Shown here in pieces: positions 53,406 through 62,354 of a DNA stretch of 64,000 nucleotides (the stretch's first letter is position 1; the number at the start of each line of letters is the position of its first letter). The translations under genes were made by a program, and so were the position numbers. Under the pieces are notes generated by a model. That model was given only the letters and a program-made list of their open reading frames with translations. It did not search any database and had not been told where the DNA came from. Source of the DNA: Desulfitobacterium chlororespirans DSM 11544 (lineage in GTDB: Bacteria; Bacillota; Desulfitobacteriia; Desulfitobacteriales; Desulfitobacteriaceae); NCBI RefSeq assembly GCF_900143285.1, contig NZ_FRDN01000009.1, forward strand, positions 186,001 to 250,000, in the 5' to 3' direction.

Positions 53406-53834
53406 TTATTCCTTATTCTGCCCATTTTTCAGCCTTATATAATCCAGGTACCCCTGTAAAATAAAGACGGCTGCCATCTTATCGATCACCTGCTTGCGTT
53501 TTGCCCGTGATACATCTGCTTCCAGCAAAGATCGCTGGGCCCCCATGGTGCTTAAACGCTCATCCCATAGGGTAACCGGCAACCCAAATTCCTCTTTAAG
53601 AATCTGGGCAAATTCCTCGGTGGCCTGGGCACGAGGCCCCAGCGTACCATTCATATTTTTCGGATAACCCAAGACAATGTGATCTACCTCATACTCCTGA
53701 AGCATAGTCCTTAGCTCCTCAAGCTCTTTTTTGGAGCGGCGGATGGTCTTTATCCCTTGGGCGGTAAGGAGCATAGCATCGCTCACTGCCACCCCGATGG
53801 TCCGTTCGCCAAAGTCCAGACCCATAATTCTCAT
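53406..53834 (-). CDS. ruvX: Putative pre-16S rRNA nuclease / RuvX (YqgF)
   Basis: The 142-residue RNase H-like product starts [19 protein letters not shown], contains [21 protein letters not shown] and ends with [15 protein letters not shown]: all catalytic acidic residues are visible. In E. coli YqgF trims the 5' end of pre-16S rRNA. It belongs to the alaS-ireB-ruvX unit. Confidence 0.93.
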   Translation of the reverse strand: MRIMGLDFGERTIGVAVSDAMLLTAQGIKTIRRSKKELEELRTMLQEYEVDHIVLGYPKNMNGTLGPRAQATEEFAQILKEEFGLPVTLWDERLSTMGAQRSLLEADVSRAKRKQVIDKMAAVFILQGYLDYIRLKNGQNKE

Positions 53835-53865
53835 TTAATCACCCCCGCTTCAGACAATTTTCTAC

Positions 53866-54831
53866 TCAGACGATTTTCAGGCAAAAATGCGGGCATACTC
53901 TTCCGCAATACCCACAAAGGACACACTGCTCGGCTTCCACTACGGCCTGCACCATCCCGCCACCGGCCACTTCTTCCAAAGATAAGGCGCTTTGAGGGCA
54001 GGCTTCACAACAGCGGCCACAGCCTTGACACCAATCCGCTATATAGAGCTTCCGTTCCCTATAGGTAACGGATTGTCTTAATTCTTCGGGTATCTCCTGA
54101 CCGGCGAGATATTTCAGATTAAAATCCACTTCCTCGACACTGGACATGCCTAAGGCCATGGCCTGAATCCAAGGAATGCTGCGGATAAAATCCAGGGCTT
54201 CCTGGGGATGAGCCGCCAAATGCCCTCCGCCGAAAATTTTCATGGCATAAATTCCGATCCCCAGCTCAGAAGCAAACCGAATGGCCGCCAGCATTTCCGC
54301 TAAAGTACCGTCGATGATGCCTAAGCCTTGATGGTTGATGATAGGATGGATCACATCAATGTCCGGGAGGAGGGCACCGGCCTTCACCGCATCCACGGCA
54401 TGAGTGGAAATACCAATATATTTCACTCTTCCATCCTCTTTGGCTTTCCGCAACTCTTCCCATGCCCCCTGATGCCCTTTGAGGGTTAAAGCGCTCTCTT
54501 GTTCATGAAGAAGAAAGAAATCGATGACATCCCGATTGAGTTCTCTTCTTGCTCTTTCAATGCTTGTGGACATCTCTTGTGCTGTGACCGAGTAGGATTT
54601 GCTTACCAGCTTAACTTCCGGGTAATGCTGAAGGGCCTGGGCAATCTGGGGATAATTATCATATATTTCAGCGGTATCGATCCAATCAATTCCCTGCTCC
54701 AAGGCATAGCGGAGAACGTTCACTCCCTCCGCCAGGGATACACGCCCTTGCAGAGGAGAAATAGCTAAGCTGCCAAAACATACTTCAGATACCAAGGGAC
54801 CATGCCAGCCCAACGAGACTTGCCTCATCAT
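53866..54831 (-). CDS. Aldo/keto reductase with C-terminal 4Fe-4S ferredoxin domain
   Basis: About 321 residues. N-terminal TIM-barrel AKR with the tetrad residues in DTAEIYDNY, VSKSY and FLLHEQ; C-terminal double cluster CQGCGRCCEACP and CVLCGYCGRVCP. Such ferredoxin-tailed AKRs are common in anaerobes and may draw electrons from ferredoxin; substrates are unknown. ATG-ATG at 54831/54828 follows AAAGGGAAG. It lies within the ireB-ruvX interval, where Bacillus has no such gene. Confidence 0.88.
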   Translation of the reverse strand: MMRQVSLGWHGPLVSEVCFGSLAISPLQGRVSLAEGVNVLRYALEQGIDWIDTAEIYDNYPQIAQALQHYPEVKLVSKSYSVTAQEMSTSIERARRELNRDVIDFFLLHEQESALTLKGHQGAWEELRKAKEDGRVKYIGISTHAVDAVKAGALLPDIDVIHPIINHQGLGIIDGTLAEMLAAIRFASELGIGIYAMKIFGGGHLAAHPQEALDFIRSIPWIQAMALGMSSVEEVDFNLKYLAGQEIPEELRQSVTYRERKLYIADWCQGCGRCCEACPQSALSLEEVAGGGMVQAVVEAEQCVLCGYCGRVCPHFCLKIV

Positions 54832-54885
54832 CGCTTCCCTTTCTCGCACAGAAACCCTCACCTTGAAGTGAGGGTTTCCTAAGCA

Positions 54886-55137
54886 TTACTTCTTTTCCAA
54901 ATACGAACGAACAAGCTCTTCCAGAAGCTCATACCGCTCCAGCTTCCGTATAAGGGATCGCGCTTGATTGTGGCTGGTGATATAAACCGGATCGCCCGAC
55001 ATTAAATATCCTACCAACTGATTGATCGGGTCGTATCCTTTCTCTTCCAGAGCCACATACACTTGCTGCAAAATCTCCTGGGGTGAAACATCTCCCCCCT
55101 GGGATTTAAACATCATAGTGTGTTCTAAACGGTCCAT
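54886..55137 (-). CDS. IreB family regulatory phosphoprotein
   Basis: An 83-residue product ([20 protein letters not shown]... [33 protein letters not shown]), matching IreB/YrzL throughout. In enterococci IreB is phosphorylated by the PASTA kinase IreK and affects cephalosporin resistance; Thr7 here sits in the conserved N-terminal segment. ATG follows AAAGGGGG. Position after alaS is the standard one. Confidence 0.93.
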   Translation of the reverse strand: MDRLEHTMMFKSQGGDVSPQEILQQVYVALEEKGYDPINQLVGYLMSGDPVYITSHNQARSLIRKLERYELLEELVRSYLEKK

Positions 55138-55371
55138 TAGCGTTCCCCCTTTGCTTCACTTTCAGAAAGTATAACTTCGTTGCATACTTTCCTCCAGCAT
55201 AAGTGCAACCAACGACTTCGCCTTTCTGGATGCGTGATTAAAAGGCAAACAAGTGCGAAGACAGTGTCTTCGGGCGAAATCGGGTTTTCTTTACCACGTA
55301 TCAGAAACCATAGTTTTTATTTCTCTTTGGAGAAGTGATTTTCCTTTATTTCAGGGTCAAAAACTTACATT
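55138..55371 (-). promoter_or_regulatory. alaS-ireB intergenic leader with two hairpins and a tiny ORF
   Basis: CGAAGACA-G-TGTCTTCG (55256-55272) and GAAAGTAT...ATACTTTC (55165-55191) are perfect inverted repeats. Overlapping the second, GGAGGAAAGTATG starts a 7-codon frame (MQRSYTF) about 30 bp before ireB. No clear promoter or terminator was recognised. Confidence 0.35.
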
Positions 55372-57999
55372 TTATTTTATATAGCTTTTTATAATCCCAG
55401 GGACCTGATCGAGTGCTTCCCCTAATTTAGCCGCATCTTTTCCTCCGGCTTGGGCCATGTCGGGACGGCCGCCACCGCCACCGCCGGTGATTTTGGCCAC
55501 TTCCTTAATAATCTGCCCCGCATGAAGCCCCCTTAAACCTACCGGTGTGACAACAGTTACCCAGTTGACCTTTCCTTCCACAGCGGCCCCCAGAACAAGG
55601 ACACCGTCCTTCATTTTATCCTTTAAAAGGTCCGCTGTATTGCGGAGTGTATCCATATCCTGAGCGGAGACTTTAGCCGCCAGAACAGGTACCCCTTCGA
55701 CATCCTTGACCTGTTGCAGGAGAGATTCCACTTCGGATTTGGCCACTTTGGCATTAAGCTGCTGAACTTCCTTCTCCAGATCCTTGACCTGGATTAAGAG
55801 TCCTTGGATGCGCTTGAGCAGATCCGAGGGCTGGGCTTTGAGAAGTTGAGCCGCGTCGAGAATCTGGTCATTGAGGGAGCGCATATATTTAAGAGCCTCT
55901 GCTCCCGCCACAGCCTCGATCCGTCTTAAACCTGCTCCGATTCCCCCCTCAGAGATGATCTTGACCAAACCGATATCTCCGGTAGCATGAATATGGGTCC
56001 CACCGCAAAGTTCCAGGGAATAATCCCCCATGGAGACGACGCGAACAGTGTCCCCGTATTTTTCTCCGAAAAGGGCAGTGGCTCCGCTGGCCTTCGCCGC
56101 ATCCAGGCTCATTTCTTCCGCCGCAACGGGCATATTGGCCAGTACCGCCTCGTTCAAAAGATCCTCTACCCGCTGTAACTCAGCGGAGGTCAAGGCGGAG
56201 AAATGGGTAAAGTCAAAGCGGAGACGATCCGGTGTGACTAAGGAACCTGCCTGTTGAACATGCTCTCCCAATACGGTGCGGAGAGCAGCTTGGAGAAGGT
56301 GAGTGGCACTGTGGTGACGGGCTGTAGCCAGCCGCAGGTGTTCATCCACCAAAGCCTCCACTTCGTCCCCGGTATGCAAAACCCCCTGGGTGAGCAGAAA
56401 GCGATGATAGACGGTTCCTGTAACACCCTTCTTCACTTCGATAAGCTTTGCCTCAGCCCTTAGGCTGCGAATCACGCCACTGTCGGAGATTTGTCCTCCG
56501 CTTTCCGCATAGAAAGGAGATTCCCTCAGGAAGATCAGGACTTCGTCTCCTTCGGCAGCATCCTTAACCTCTTCTCCATCCCGGAATAGTGCTTCCACCT
56601 TAGTGTGAGCAGCCAGTTCATGATAACCCAGGAAGGGCGTCACGCCCAAAGCCTTGGCTTTTTCCGAAATGGCGGCACTTTCCTGAACTGCTTTCATCTG
56701 CTGGGACTGCTCTTTAGCCAGGCGGCGATGCTCTTCAGCCGCAGCATTAAAGGCTTCCATATCCACGCTCATCCCTTGTTCGATGAGCATCTCTTCTGTC
56801 AATTCCACCGGGAAACCATAGGTTTCATAGAGATAAAAGGCATCCGCGCCACTGAGCATTGTTTCTCCGGCTTCCTGAAGGGCTTTGACTTTTTCCTGGA
56901 GAATTTGCGTCCCTTGCTCTAAAGTGGCTTGGAAGTTCTTTTCCTCTAAGCGCAGATGATTGAGGATGAAGTTTTCATTTTCCTTAAGCTCAGGATAATG
57001 ATGACTGTAGTCTCTCTGGATGATCAAAAAGATCTGCTCCAGGAAGGGCTTGTCGATACCCAGGAGGCGGGCGTAACGAATAGCCCGGCGCAGAATCCGG
57101 CGCAATACATACCCGCGGCCTTCACTGCCCGGACGAATGCCATCGGAGAGCATGAAAGATACAGCCCGGGTATGGTCGGCAACCACCTTCATGGCAACAT
57201 CGTTTTTCGGATTATCGTGGTAAGGGATTCCGGAAAGTTCGGATACTTTATTGATGATCGGCAGGAATAAATCCGTATCAAAATTAGAAGCCGCGCCTTG
57301 CATAACAGAAGCGATCCGCTCCAGACCCATCCCTGTATCAATATTTTGCTTGGGCAACGGAGTAAGCACGCCGGCCTCATCCCGATTATACTGCATAAAG
57401 ACGAGATTCCAGATCTCCAGGAAACGATCGCAATCGCAGCCTAAAGCACAGTCTGGTTTACCGCAGCCCCGGCTTTCGCCTAAATCCACATAGATTTCCG
57501 AGCAATAGCCGCATGGTCCCACTGGACCGGCTGCCCATAAATTTTCCGGGTCGTATTTAATACGCTCCGGAGATACGCCCGTCTTTTCGATCCAGAGGTT
57601 CTTGGCTTCTTCGTCTTCCGGATGAACCGTAATCCACAGCTGATCAATGGGCAGCTTCAAGACCTCGGTCACAAACTCCCAAGCCCAGGGAATAGCCTCG
57701 CCCTTGAAATAGTCACCGAAGGAGAAGTTTCCCAGCATTTCGAAAAAAGTATGATGGCGGGCTGTTTTACCCACTACCTCTAAGTCCGGTGTACGGACGC
57801 ACTTCTGAGAAGTGGTAGCCCGGGGAAACGGTGGTTCCACTTTGCGCATAAAATAGGGTTTAAAAGGAACCATCCCGGCTACGGTAAGAAGCAAGGTAGG
57901 GTCATCCTTAGGGATCAGAGACGCACTGGGTAAGATTCTATGTCCTTTGGATGCAAAGAAATTTAAAAACATGTCTCTGAGCTGGTTACCTGTATACAT
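55372..57999 (-). CDS. alaS: Alanyl-tRNA synthetase
   Basis: Charges tRNA-Ala. The 875-residue product has class II motif 1-3 in the first 400 residues (GNFSFGDYFKGEAIPWAWEFVT, RILRRAIRYAR), the editing domain with HHSATHLLQAAL and CGGTHIHATGDIG zinc motifs, and a C-terminal C-Ala domain ending GGGGGGRPDMAQAGG. Length is normal. Expression is controlled by the T-box upstream. Confidence 0.97.
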   Translation of the reverse strand: MYTGNQLRDMFLNFFASKGHRILPSASLIPKDDPTLLLTVAGMVPFKPYFMRKVEPPFPRATTSQKCVRTPDLEVVGKTARHHTFFEMLGNFSFGDYFKGEAIPWAWEFVTEVLKLPIDQLWITVHPEDEEAKNLWIEKTGVSPERIKYDPENLWAAGPVGPCGYCSEIYVDLGESRGCGKPDCALGCDCDRFLEIWNLVFMQYNRDEAGVLTPLPKQNIDTGMGLERIASVMQGAASNFDTDLFLPIINKVSELSGIPYHDNPKNDVAMKVVADHTRAVSFMLSDGIRPGSEGRGYVLRRILRRAIRYARLLGIDKPFLEQIFLIIQRDYSHHYPELKENENFILNHLRLEEKNFQATLEQGTQILQEKVKALQEAGETMLSGADAFYLYETYGFPVELTEEMLIEQGMSVDMEAFNAAAEEHRRLAKEQSQQMKAVQESAAISEKAKALGVTPFLGYHELAAHTKVEALFRDGEEVKDAAEGDEVLIFLRESPFYAESGGQISDSGVIRSLRAEAKLIEVKKGVTGTVYHRFLLTQGVLHTGDEVEALVDEHLRLATARHHSATHLLQAALRTVLGEHVQQAGSLVTPDRLRFDFTHFSALTSAELQRVEDLLNEAVLANMPVAAEEMSLDAAKASGATALFGEKYGDTVRVVSMGDYSLELCGGTHIHATGDIGLVKIISEGGIGAGLRRIEAVAGAEALKYMRSLNDQILDAAQLLKAQPSDLLKRIQGLLIQVKDLEKEVQQLNAKVAKSEVESLLQQVKDVEGVPVLAAKVSAQDMDTLRNTADLLKDKMKDGVLVLGAAVEGKVNWVTVVTPVGLRGLHAGQIIKEVAKITGGGGGGRPDMAQAGGKDAAKLGEALDQVPGIIKSYIK

Positions 58000-58070
58000 T
58001 ATATTTCCTCCCTTAATAATGAATTAAAATCTAAACCTCCAGTTTGAACAAAATCATAGAAAATCAGTGT

Positions 58071-58320
58071 AAAAAAAGATAAACCCGCCCCCTGAATCAG
58101 GGACGGGTTATATTACCGTGGTACCACCCTGCTTACTCACCCGAAGGTTCCTCAGAATGAGTCGCTTAGCGACAGTTTACTGTCATCGCATTTAACGCAT
58201 GCCTCGTCAAGGTTTTTCCTCGCCCTCGGGAATAGCCTTCATACAAAATCCCTTGGCCTCCTTTCACCTCCGAAAGCCTCTCTGCAAAGGAATTAGGTAT
58301 TACTCGTTCCGTCATCAGTT
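58071..58320 (-). ncRNA. T-box riboswitch upstream of alaS
   Basis: On the minus strand: an AGTA loop-E element (near 58301), an AGAGAG bulge (58278-58284), a GGAGGTG terminal loop, a specifier candidate GCT (Ala, 58234-58236) followed by A, the T-box sequence AGGGTGGTACCACGG (58116-58130), then a terminator stem AACCCGTCCCTG/CAGGGGGCGGGTT with seven T residues (58074-58109). Uncharged tRNA-Ala would favour the antiterminator and allow alaS transcription. Confidence 0.93.
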
Positions 58321-58350
58321 TAGCAGTTTAAATCTTACAAATTAATCTAA

Positions 58351-58380
58351 AGTATAGCGGAGGACCTGGGTTCTTGTCAA
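58351..58380 (-). promoter_or_regulatory. Promoter of the T-box-alaS transcript
   Basis: TTGACA (58375-58380), 18 bp, TATACT (58351-58356), about 30 bp before the T-box. Confidence 0.75.
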
Positions 58381-58438
58381 CTTTCTGCTCATCTCAATCA
58401 TAAAATAGTCATCACCATCATCCACTCTAAAACCGGTC

Positions 58439-58468
58439 CCTCAACGCGACAACGTTGCCGCGTTGAGG
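58439..58468. repeat. 30-bp near-perfect palindrome at the edge of the accessory segment
   Basis: CCTCAACGCG and CGCGTTGAGG flank ACAACGTTGC; 28 of 30 positions are symmetrical. Only a short T-run follows on either strand. It could be a weak terminator for the regulator remnant or a boundary sequence. Confidence 0.5.
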
Positions 58469-58529
58469 CATTCTCTCTATCTTTTACATAGTTGCCAAGA
58501 TTCGTACCATAGGGTACTGCCAATTTCTT

Positions 58530-58717
58530 TTAAATGGGTTTAAAAAGTTCATCAACTGTTGTATTTAATTCTTTGGCAAGATTAAATGCTAACATCAATG
58601 TCGGGTCATATTTATTGTTTTCTATCGCATTTACTGTCTGGAAACTCCACATTTTTTGGCTAATTCCTCTTGTGACAATCCTAGTTCTTTTCGTCTATCC
58701 CTAATGATGTTTTCCAT
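58530..58717 (-). pseudogene. XRE-family HTH regulator, broken by frameshift
   Basis: From ATG at 58717 the frame reads MENIIRDRRKELGLSQEELAKKCGVSRQ and stops. In another frame the expected continuation appears at once: TVNAIENNKYDPTLML, then AFNLAKELNTTVDELFKPI and a stop at 58530. Joined, they make a complete 60-odd residue XRE regulator of the type paired with small membrane proteins. Loss of about 4 nt near 58635 explains the break. Confidence 0.75.
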
Positions 58718-58718
58718 A

Positions 58719-59096
58719 TCAGCCACTATGCCTTTTCTTAAAAAACAGAAGTGCAATAAAGTAAATTATGGCTGTAATTGTCAACTGGATGAACAGGTTT
58801 ATCGTCACTGGCCGTGCCGTCACAAGGCTTTCAATGACGTTAAGAATCATTGTTCCCACTACTACAAGTAAGGTATATGCGCTGGCTTTCCATACGATTA
58901 TCTGATTGCGTTAATCACCCGTTTTGACCAATGATACTACCATACCAATATCCAAAACAATAAATACCAGCAAGGCAACGCCGCCAAGGTACTCTTCCGG
59001 GGTAAATTTGACATAGGGCCCACATAGGATGCTTTTATGGTGCAAATTATGTCTTGATAACGTAGCGCGGTTGCCTACTCCATAAAGCCGGATCAT
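58719..59096 (-). pseudogene. Membrane protein partner of the HTH regulator, broken by a stop codon
   Basis: The frame reads ...FTPEEYLGGVALLVFIVLDIGMVVSLVKTGD, then TAA (58911-58913), and continues in the same frame with RNQIIVWKASAYTLLVVVG and two further helices to a stop at 58719. Related small membrane proteins have Asp-Glu-Arg at this point, so GAA to TAA is likely. The end overlaps the start of the HTH remnant. Both genes of the pair are thus damaged. Confidence 0.65.
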
Positions 59097-59111
59097 TCTA
59101 CGGACAGTGTA

Positions 59112-59498
59112 TCACTGAATTGCATTATACAGTTTCCTATTATATTCATTTTGCTTCATAAGGAGACGACCTATTACTCCATTTTCTATTTTTGTACTTT
59201 CGATTTCCCCAAATCTTTTAAATCTTTCAAGAGTTTTTACCGTAATAAATTGCGTTCCTCTAATCACAAAAGTTCCTTCTTCACTGATTGACACAAATGA
59301 ATGTAAACCATTTTCATCAAAAACAGATTCAAGATACTCAACTTTTCCTGTTTCAGTATTAGTTATTTTTACTTTTTTATAATCTGCACTTTTTGTGATT
59401 ATTTCTACCTTGTAAACTTCCTTAAAATTAACAAAGATAGATGAAGTACAAGTTAACAATATAACGACAGCCAAAATAAATGAAATAGATCTTACCAT
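59112..59498 (-). CDS. Membrane-anchored or secreted hypothetical protein
   Basis: About 128 residues: an N-terminal hydrophobic segment (SISFILAVVILLTCTSSIFV) followed by a Lys/Glu-rich beta domain (VKITNTETGKVEYLESVFDENGLHSFVSISEEGTF). No recognised family. ATG at 59498 has GGAG 6-7 nt upstream; the ATG at 59510 is too close to its site. AT-rich compared with neighbouring core genes, suggesting acquisition. Confidence 0.55.
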   Translation of the reverse strand: MVRSISFILAVVILLTCTSSIFVNFKEVYKVEIITKSADYKKVKITNTETGKVEYLESVFDENGLHSFVSISEEGTFVIRGTQFITVKTLERFKRFGEIESTKIENGVIGRLLMKQNEYNRKLYNAIQ

Positions 59499-59699
59499 AA
59501 TAAACTCCATTCCGCCGTTGTCGCTTGCGGCACAATATTGTAATGAATTGAATTGTCAAATCTCGTTGAGTCCAGAAGCTCGTATTTTGGATTGTAATAT
59601 AACTAGCTCTTTTTAGTGGCCGGATAGAGGAATACTGGAGAGCAATCCAAGCGACCGTTAGAGTTCTGTTAAGGATAGCCAGTGGAATTGTTATTCTTT

Positions 59700-59856
59700 T
59701 TAAGCTATTTTCTTATTACCCTTTGTAGAACTAAAAGCAAAACTTCGGGGTTCAGTATATTCTGTCAGGTCCTCTAACCACTTTTGATTAGGTAAGGACG
59801 TGCCAAAACTCCGTTGGATGAGGTTTTCACCGGATTGTTCCGCAATTATTTACAAG
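59700..59856 (-). pseudogene. Fragment of an IS3-type transposase (OrfB)
   Basis: A minus-strand frame reads ENLIQRSFGTSLPNQKWLEDLTEYTEP; the R-x-F-x-T-x-x-P-N-x-K-W-x-x-D-x-T-E pattern is typical at the start of the IS3-family integrase core. The frame lacks the catalytic DDE residues and ends after about 20 further unrelated residues at 59700. The rest of the 570-bp gap (59511-60080) shows nothing I can support. Confidence 0.45.
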
Positions 59857-60080
59857 TCTTTTGACTAAAAAAATGATACTACTTACTTCGCTACTTTCTA
59901 TATGAGTATACTAGGTTTTCATTCCAAACACATGCTACATTGGCCTAGAGGATCGTGCAAAAGCTAATAATTGGTCACTACATACCCCACAGTATACTTT
60001 GACCGTCTAAATAAGGGGAGCACAACGAAAGTGGGCAGCGCACCTTGCCCTGCCCTTATAAATACCCAGACACGAAGATT

Positions 60081-60767
60081 TTAGACGTGAGCAGTAAATT
60101 CTACTATTTCATTTACTGTTCCAATCTTATCCCAGTTATTATAGTAAACATCGAAGGTGGCGCGTACATACAAAGTCCTCCCAGCATCAATTCCATAGCT
60201 CACTTTAATGCCGTCAACAATCGGTATAACAAATATATAATAGGGCTGTGGTTCAAGTTCAACGTTAACTGGTACTACAAACCTCCAAAATCCAAGTGAG
60301 TTTTCAATCGCCCCCCACACAGTCATATAACCATGGGTAATTGTTTTAGTGTCTTTATAAAATACCGTTGCCATAATTTGATTCTCGACTAAGGGGTAAC
60401 TTTGAAAAACTGTAGTTCCATCCTCTTGAGTAACCGCTCTTGTAGGAACGTCAACCCATTCCACATCTCCCAAAGACTTAATCTTCTCATCGGTTTCTTT
60501 GTTCACTTTAATAATCTTCTCAATTTCTTGTCTCATTATTTTTTCGAACTTATCTAACTCAACAGGATCTTGTTTTGCATAATAATCTTCAGATCCTAAG
60601 CTGGGTGGCGTTTCACTTGGGAGTATATTATATTCTTTGTGTAATTTTTGCATTACTTCATGTTTAGTTGTGGGGCTATTTGTGGCTTGGTTCTCCTCAT
60701 TTGAAGCCATTACAAATGATGGCACAAGAAGCAAAAACGAAATTGCAAGAATAAGCACTTTTTTCAT
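60081..60767 (-). CDS. Secreted hypothetical protein
   Basis: The 228-residue product has a clear signal peptide (KKVLILAISFLLLVPSFVMAS, cleavage after MAS or nearby), a helical Lys/Glu-rich middle (residues 60-100) and a beta-rich C-terminal half with many aromatic residues (GYMTVWGAIENSLGFWRFVVPVNVELEPQPYYIF). No family recognised. It stands alone with large gaps on both sides. Confidence 0.65.
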   Translation of the reverse strand: MKKVLILAISFLLLVPSFVMASNEENQATNSPTTKHEVMQKLHKEYNILPSETPPSLGSEDYYAKQDPVELDKFEKIMRQEIEKIIKVNKETDEKIKSLGDVEWVDVPTRAVTQEDGTTVFQSYPLVENQIMATVFYKDTKTITHGYMTVWGAIENSLGFWRFVVPVNVELEPQPYYIFVIPIVDGIKVSYGIDAGRTLYVRATFDVYYNNWDKIGTVNEIVEFTAHV

Positions 60768-61203
60768 TATATGGGCCTCCCTTTTTAATTGATCTCTTTT
60801 ACTAGAAACCGAAATACATAATACATGCTACTTTAAACAGTTGTTGAACTTGGAAACTATATTATGACTTTCATATTCATCACCTTCTTTAGTATTATAT
60901 TTCCTCCCATACTTAATTAAAGAAGTCTTAAAGATTTCTCAAATAAAATAGACGTTCTAGGCGAATTCCAAATTTTGTGGAGTACTCCTTTTTCACCTCC
61001 CGGTGTTAGGTTTGAACATCTACAATGTCGGAAAAATCGAGGATTCTTTTTGTGCCAAAGACGATATAATACCAAGGGTTTTGAGTTATGCAACTAATTC
61101 GTTTTAGGTATCTATTTTATAACTAATTCCCCAACTAATGTAATTACTCCTGCACCCCGACAGTTTAAGTTGTTATACGACAATAATCAATGCAAACCAA
61201 CAT
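60768..61203. other. AT-rich intergenic interval
   Basis: 436 bp without a supportable gene. A minus-strand stretch between stops (about 60835-60945) reads KYGRKYNTKEGDEYESHNIVSK, protein-like but without a start codon or matching family. The promoter of the secreted-protein gene is presumably here, but no strong match was found. Confidence 0.3.
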
Positions 61204-61683
61204 TTACAGTCTATGGGCAATTCTTTTATTTTCTTTTGGACTGTTTGCGCTAGCGCAAACAGCATAGGTTTCCGTGTTTACGATCTCAAACCCTTCCGGA
61301 ACATATTCCGGGATATACACATTGCCCCAATGCTCAGGTATCCCTTCCCAATTAGACATCTTGTCGTTTTGTGCTTCCTTTTCCGGACCAGGCTGAAAAC
61401 GGATCTTCATGAATTCGTCCTCGGCCTCAATCAGGAAATTCAGGATTTTAACACGGGCCGCTTCACTGGTGGCTGCTAACACGCCCAGACTTATGCACAC
61501 TGCCAGGAAAACCATGGCAACCTTGGCAAAGATTTTAGAGCCACTCTTGCCTGCTTGGAAAAAATCCCCTTCAATTGCCTGCGCCTGAAAAATTTTTTCA
61601 TACGAGCATCTAACTCAGGGGGAAAGGCGTTCTTCCATCATTTTTTCCTGGGCAGCTTCCTTAGGAGATAAGAGCTTATTCAT
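61204..61683 (-). pseudogene. Frameshifted and truncated DUF4367-like / anti-sigma-type gene
   Basis: ATG at 61683 overlaps the sigma-factor stop and reads MNKLLSPKEAAQEKMMEERLSP then stops. Dropping one C from a five-C run (61618-61622) restores ELDARMKKFFRRRQLKGIFSKQ. A second shift near 61540 leads into AKVAMVFLAVCISLGVLAATSEAARVKILNFL, then IPEYVPEGFEIVNTETYAV, the beginning of a DUF4367 domain. Homology stops abruptly at a perfect palindrome. Membrane-anchored regulators of this style follow ECF sigma genes. Confidence 0.7.
61241..61262. repeat. Perfect 22-bp palindrome
   Basis: CTGTTTGCGCT is followed directly by its reverse complement AGCGCAAACAG. It marks the point where the DUF4367-like sequence ends. 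Confidence 0.6.
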
Positions 61684-62245
61684 GGTCCGATGCTTCCTTT
61701 CCTTCTGTCAGCATCTCTTTGAGCTTCTTCCGTGCCCTGCTGATTCTCATCCTCACATTCTCCGGGCTGATCCCCAGCATCTCAGCTAATTCCTGATCGG
61801 ATAGGGCATAAATGTATTTTAAAAGGATGAGGTCCCCGTAAGCATTCGGCAATTCGTCGATCTTTTTCAGCAGGATATCAAACATTTCCCTATTAATGAT
61901 GTCATCTTCAATTGAGACAGCCTCATCACCCACTAAATTCTCTATTTCATCTAAGGATGAATCCCGGCGGCTCCTTTTACGCCCGATATCAATAGCTGTA
62001 TTTTTGGCGATAGAAAGGATGTAGGCTCTATCTTTTTCGTCTATGGTGTCCACTCTATCCGCTATTTTTATAAAAGATGTATGGACCGCATCCTGAGCCA
62101 GCTGATAGTCTTTTAATCTACTATAAGCGACATAAAACATATCCTTGTTATATAGGGAGTAGAGACGTTCAAGCTTATTTTGGCTCCGCCCTTTGCCAAT
62201 CGTTTCCGCCTTAGCAAGCCTCTCTGCTTGAATTAACTTATTCAA
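61676..62245 (-). CDS. ECF-type RNA polymerase sigma factor
   Basis: The 189-residue product has sigma region 2 (LYSLYNKDMFYVAYSRLKDYQLAQDAVHTSFIKIADRV) and region 4 (LPNAYGDLILLKYIYALSDQELAEMLGISPENVRMRISRARKKLKE). It probably once responded through the downstream membrane protein, now frameshifted. The start is unclear: TTG at 62245 abuts GGAGG, leaving no spacer, and the next ATG lies beyond residue 35. Confidence 0.85.
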   Translation of the reverse strand: MNKLIQAERLAKAETIGKGRSQNKLERLYSLYNKDMFYVAYSRLKDYQLAQDAVHTSFIKIADRVDTIDEKDRAYILSIAKNTAIDIGRKRSRRDSSLDEIENLVGDEAVSIEDDIINREMFDILLKKIDELPNAYGDLILLKYIYALSDQELAEMLGISPENVRMRISRARKKLKEMLTEGKEASDHE

Positions 62246-62275
62246 CCTCCATCAAGAGATTTCCTTCCACAAAAT

Positions 62276-62320
62276 CCAAAATCTCCCTATACCTTCAATC
62301 TGATACAGGGAGGTTTTGAT
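62276..62320 (-). terminator. Terminator after the AI-2E family transporter
   Basis: AAAACCTCCCT and AGGGAG-ATTTT form an imperfect stem, followed by GGATTTTG on the minus strand. It separates the transporter from the sigma-factor gene. Confidence 0.45.
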
Positions 62321-62354
62321 TTCAGTTCGTTAATTTTACCCTTGAGTAAGCCCC

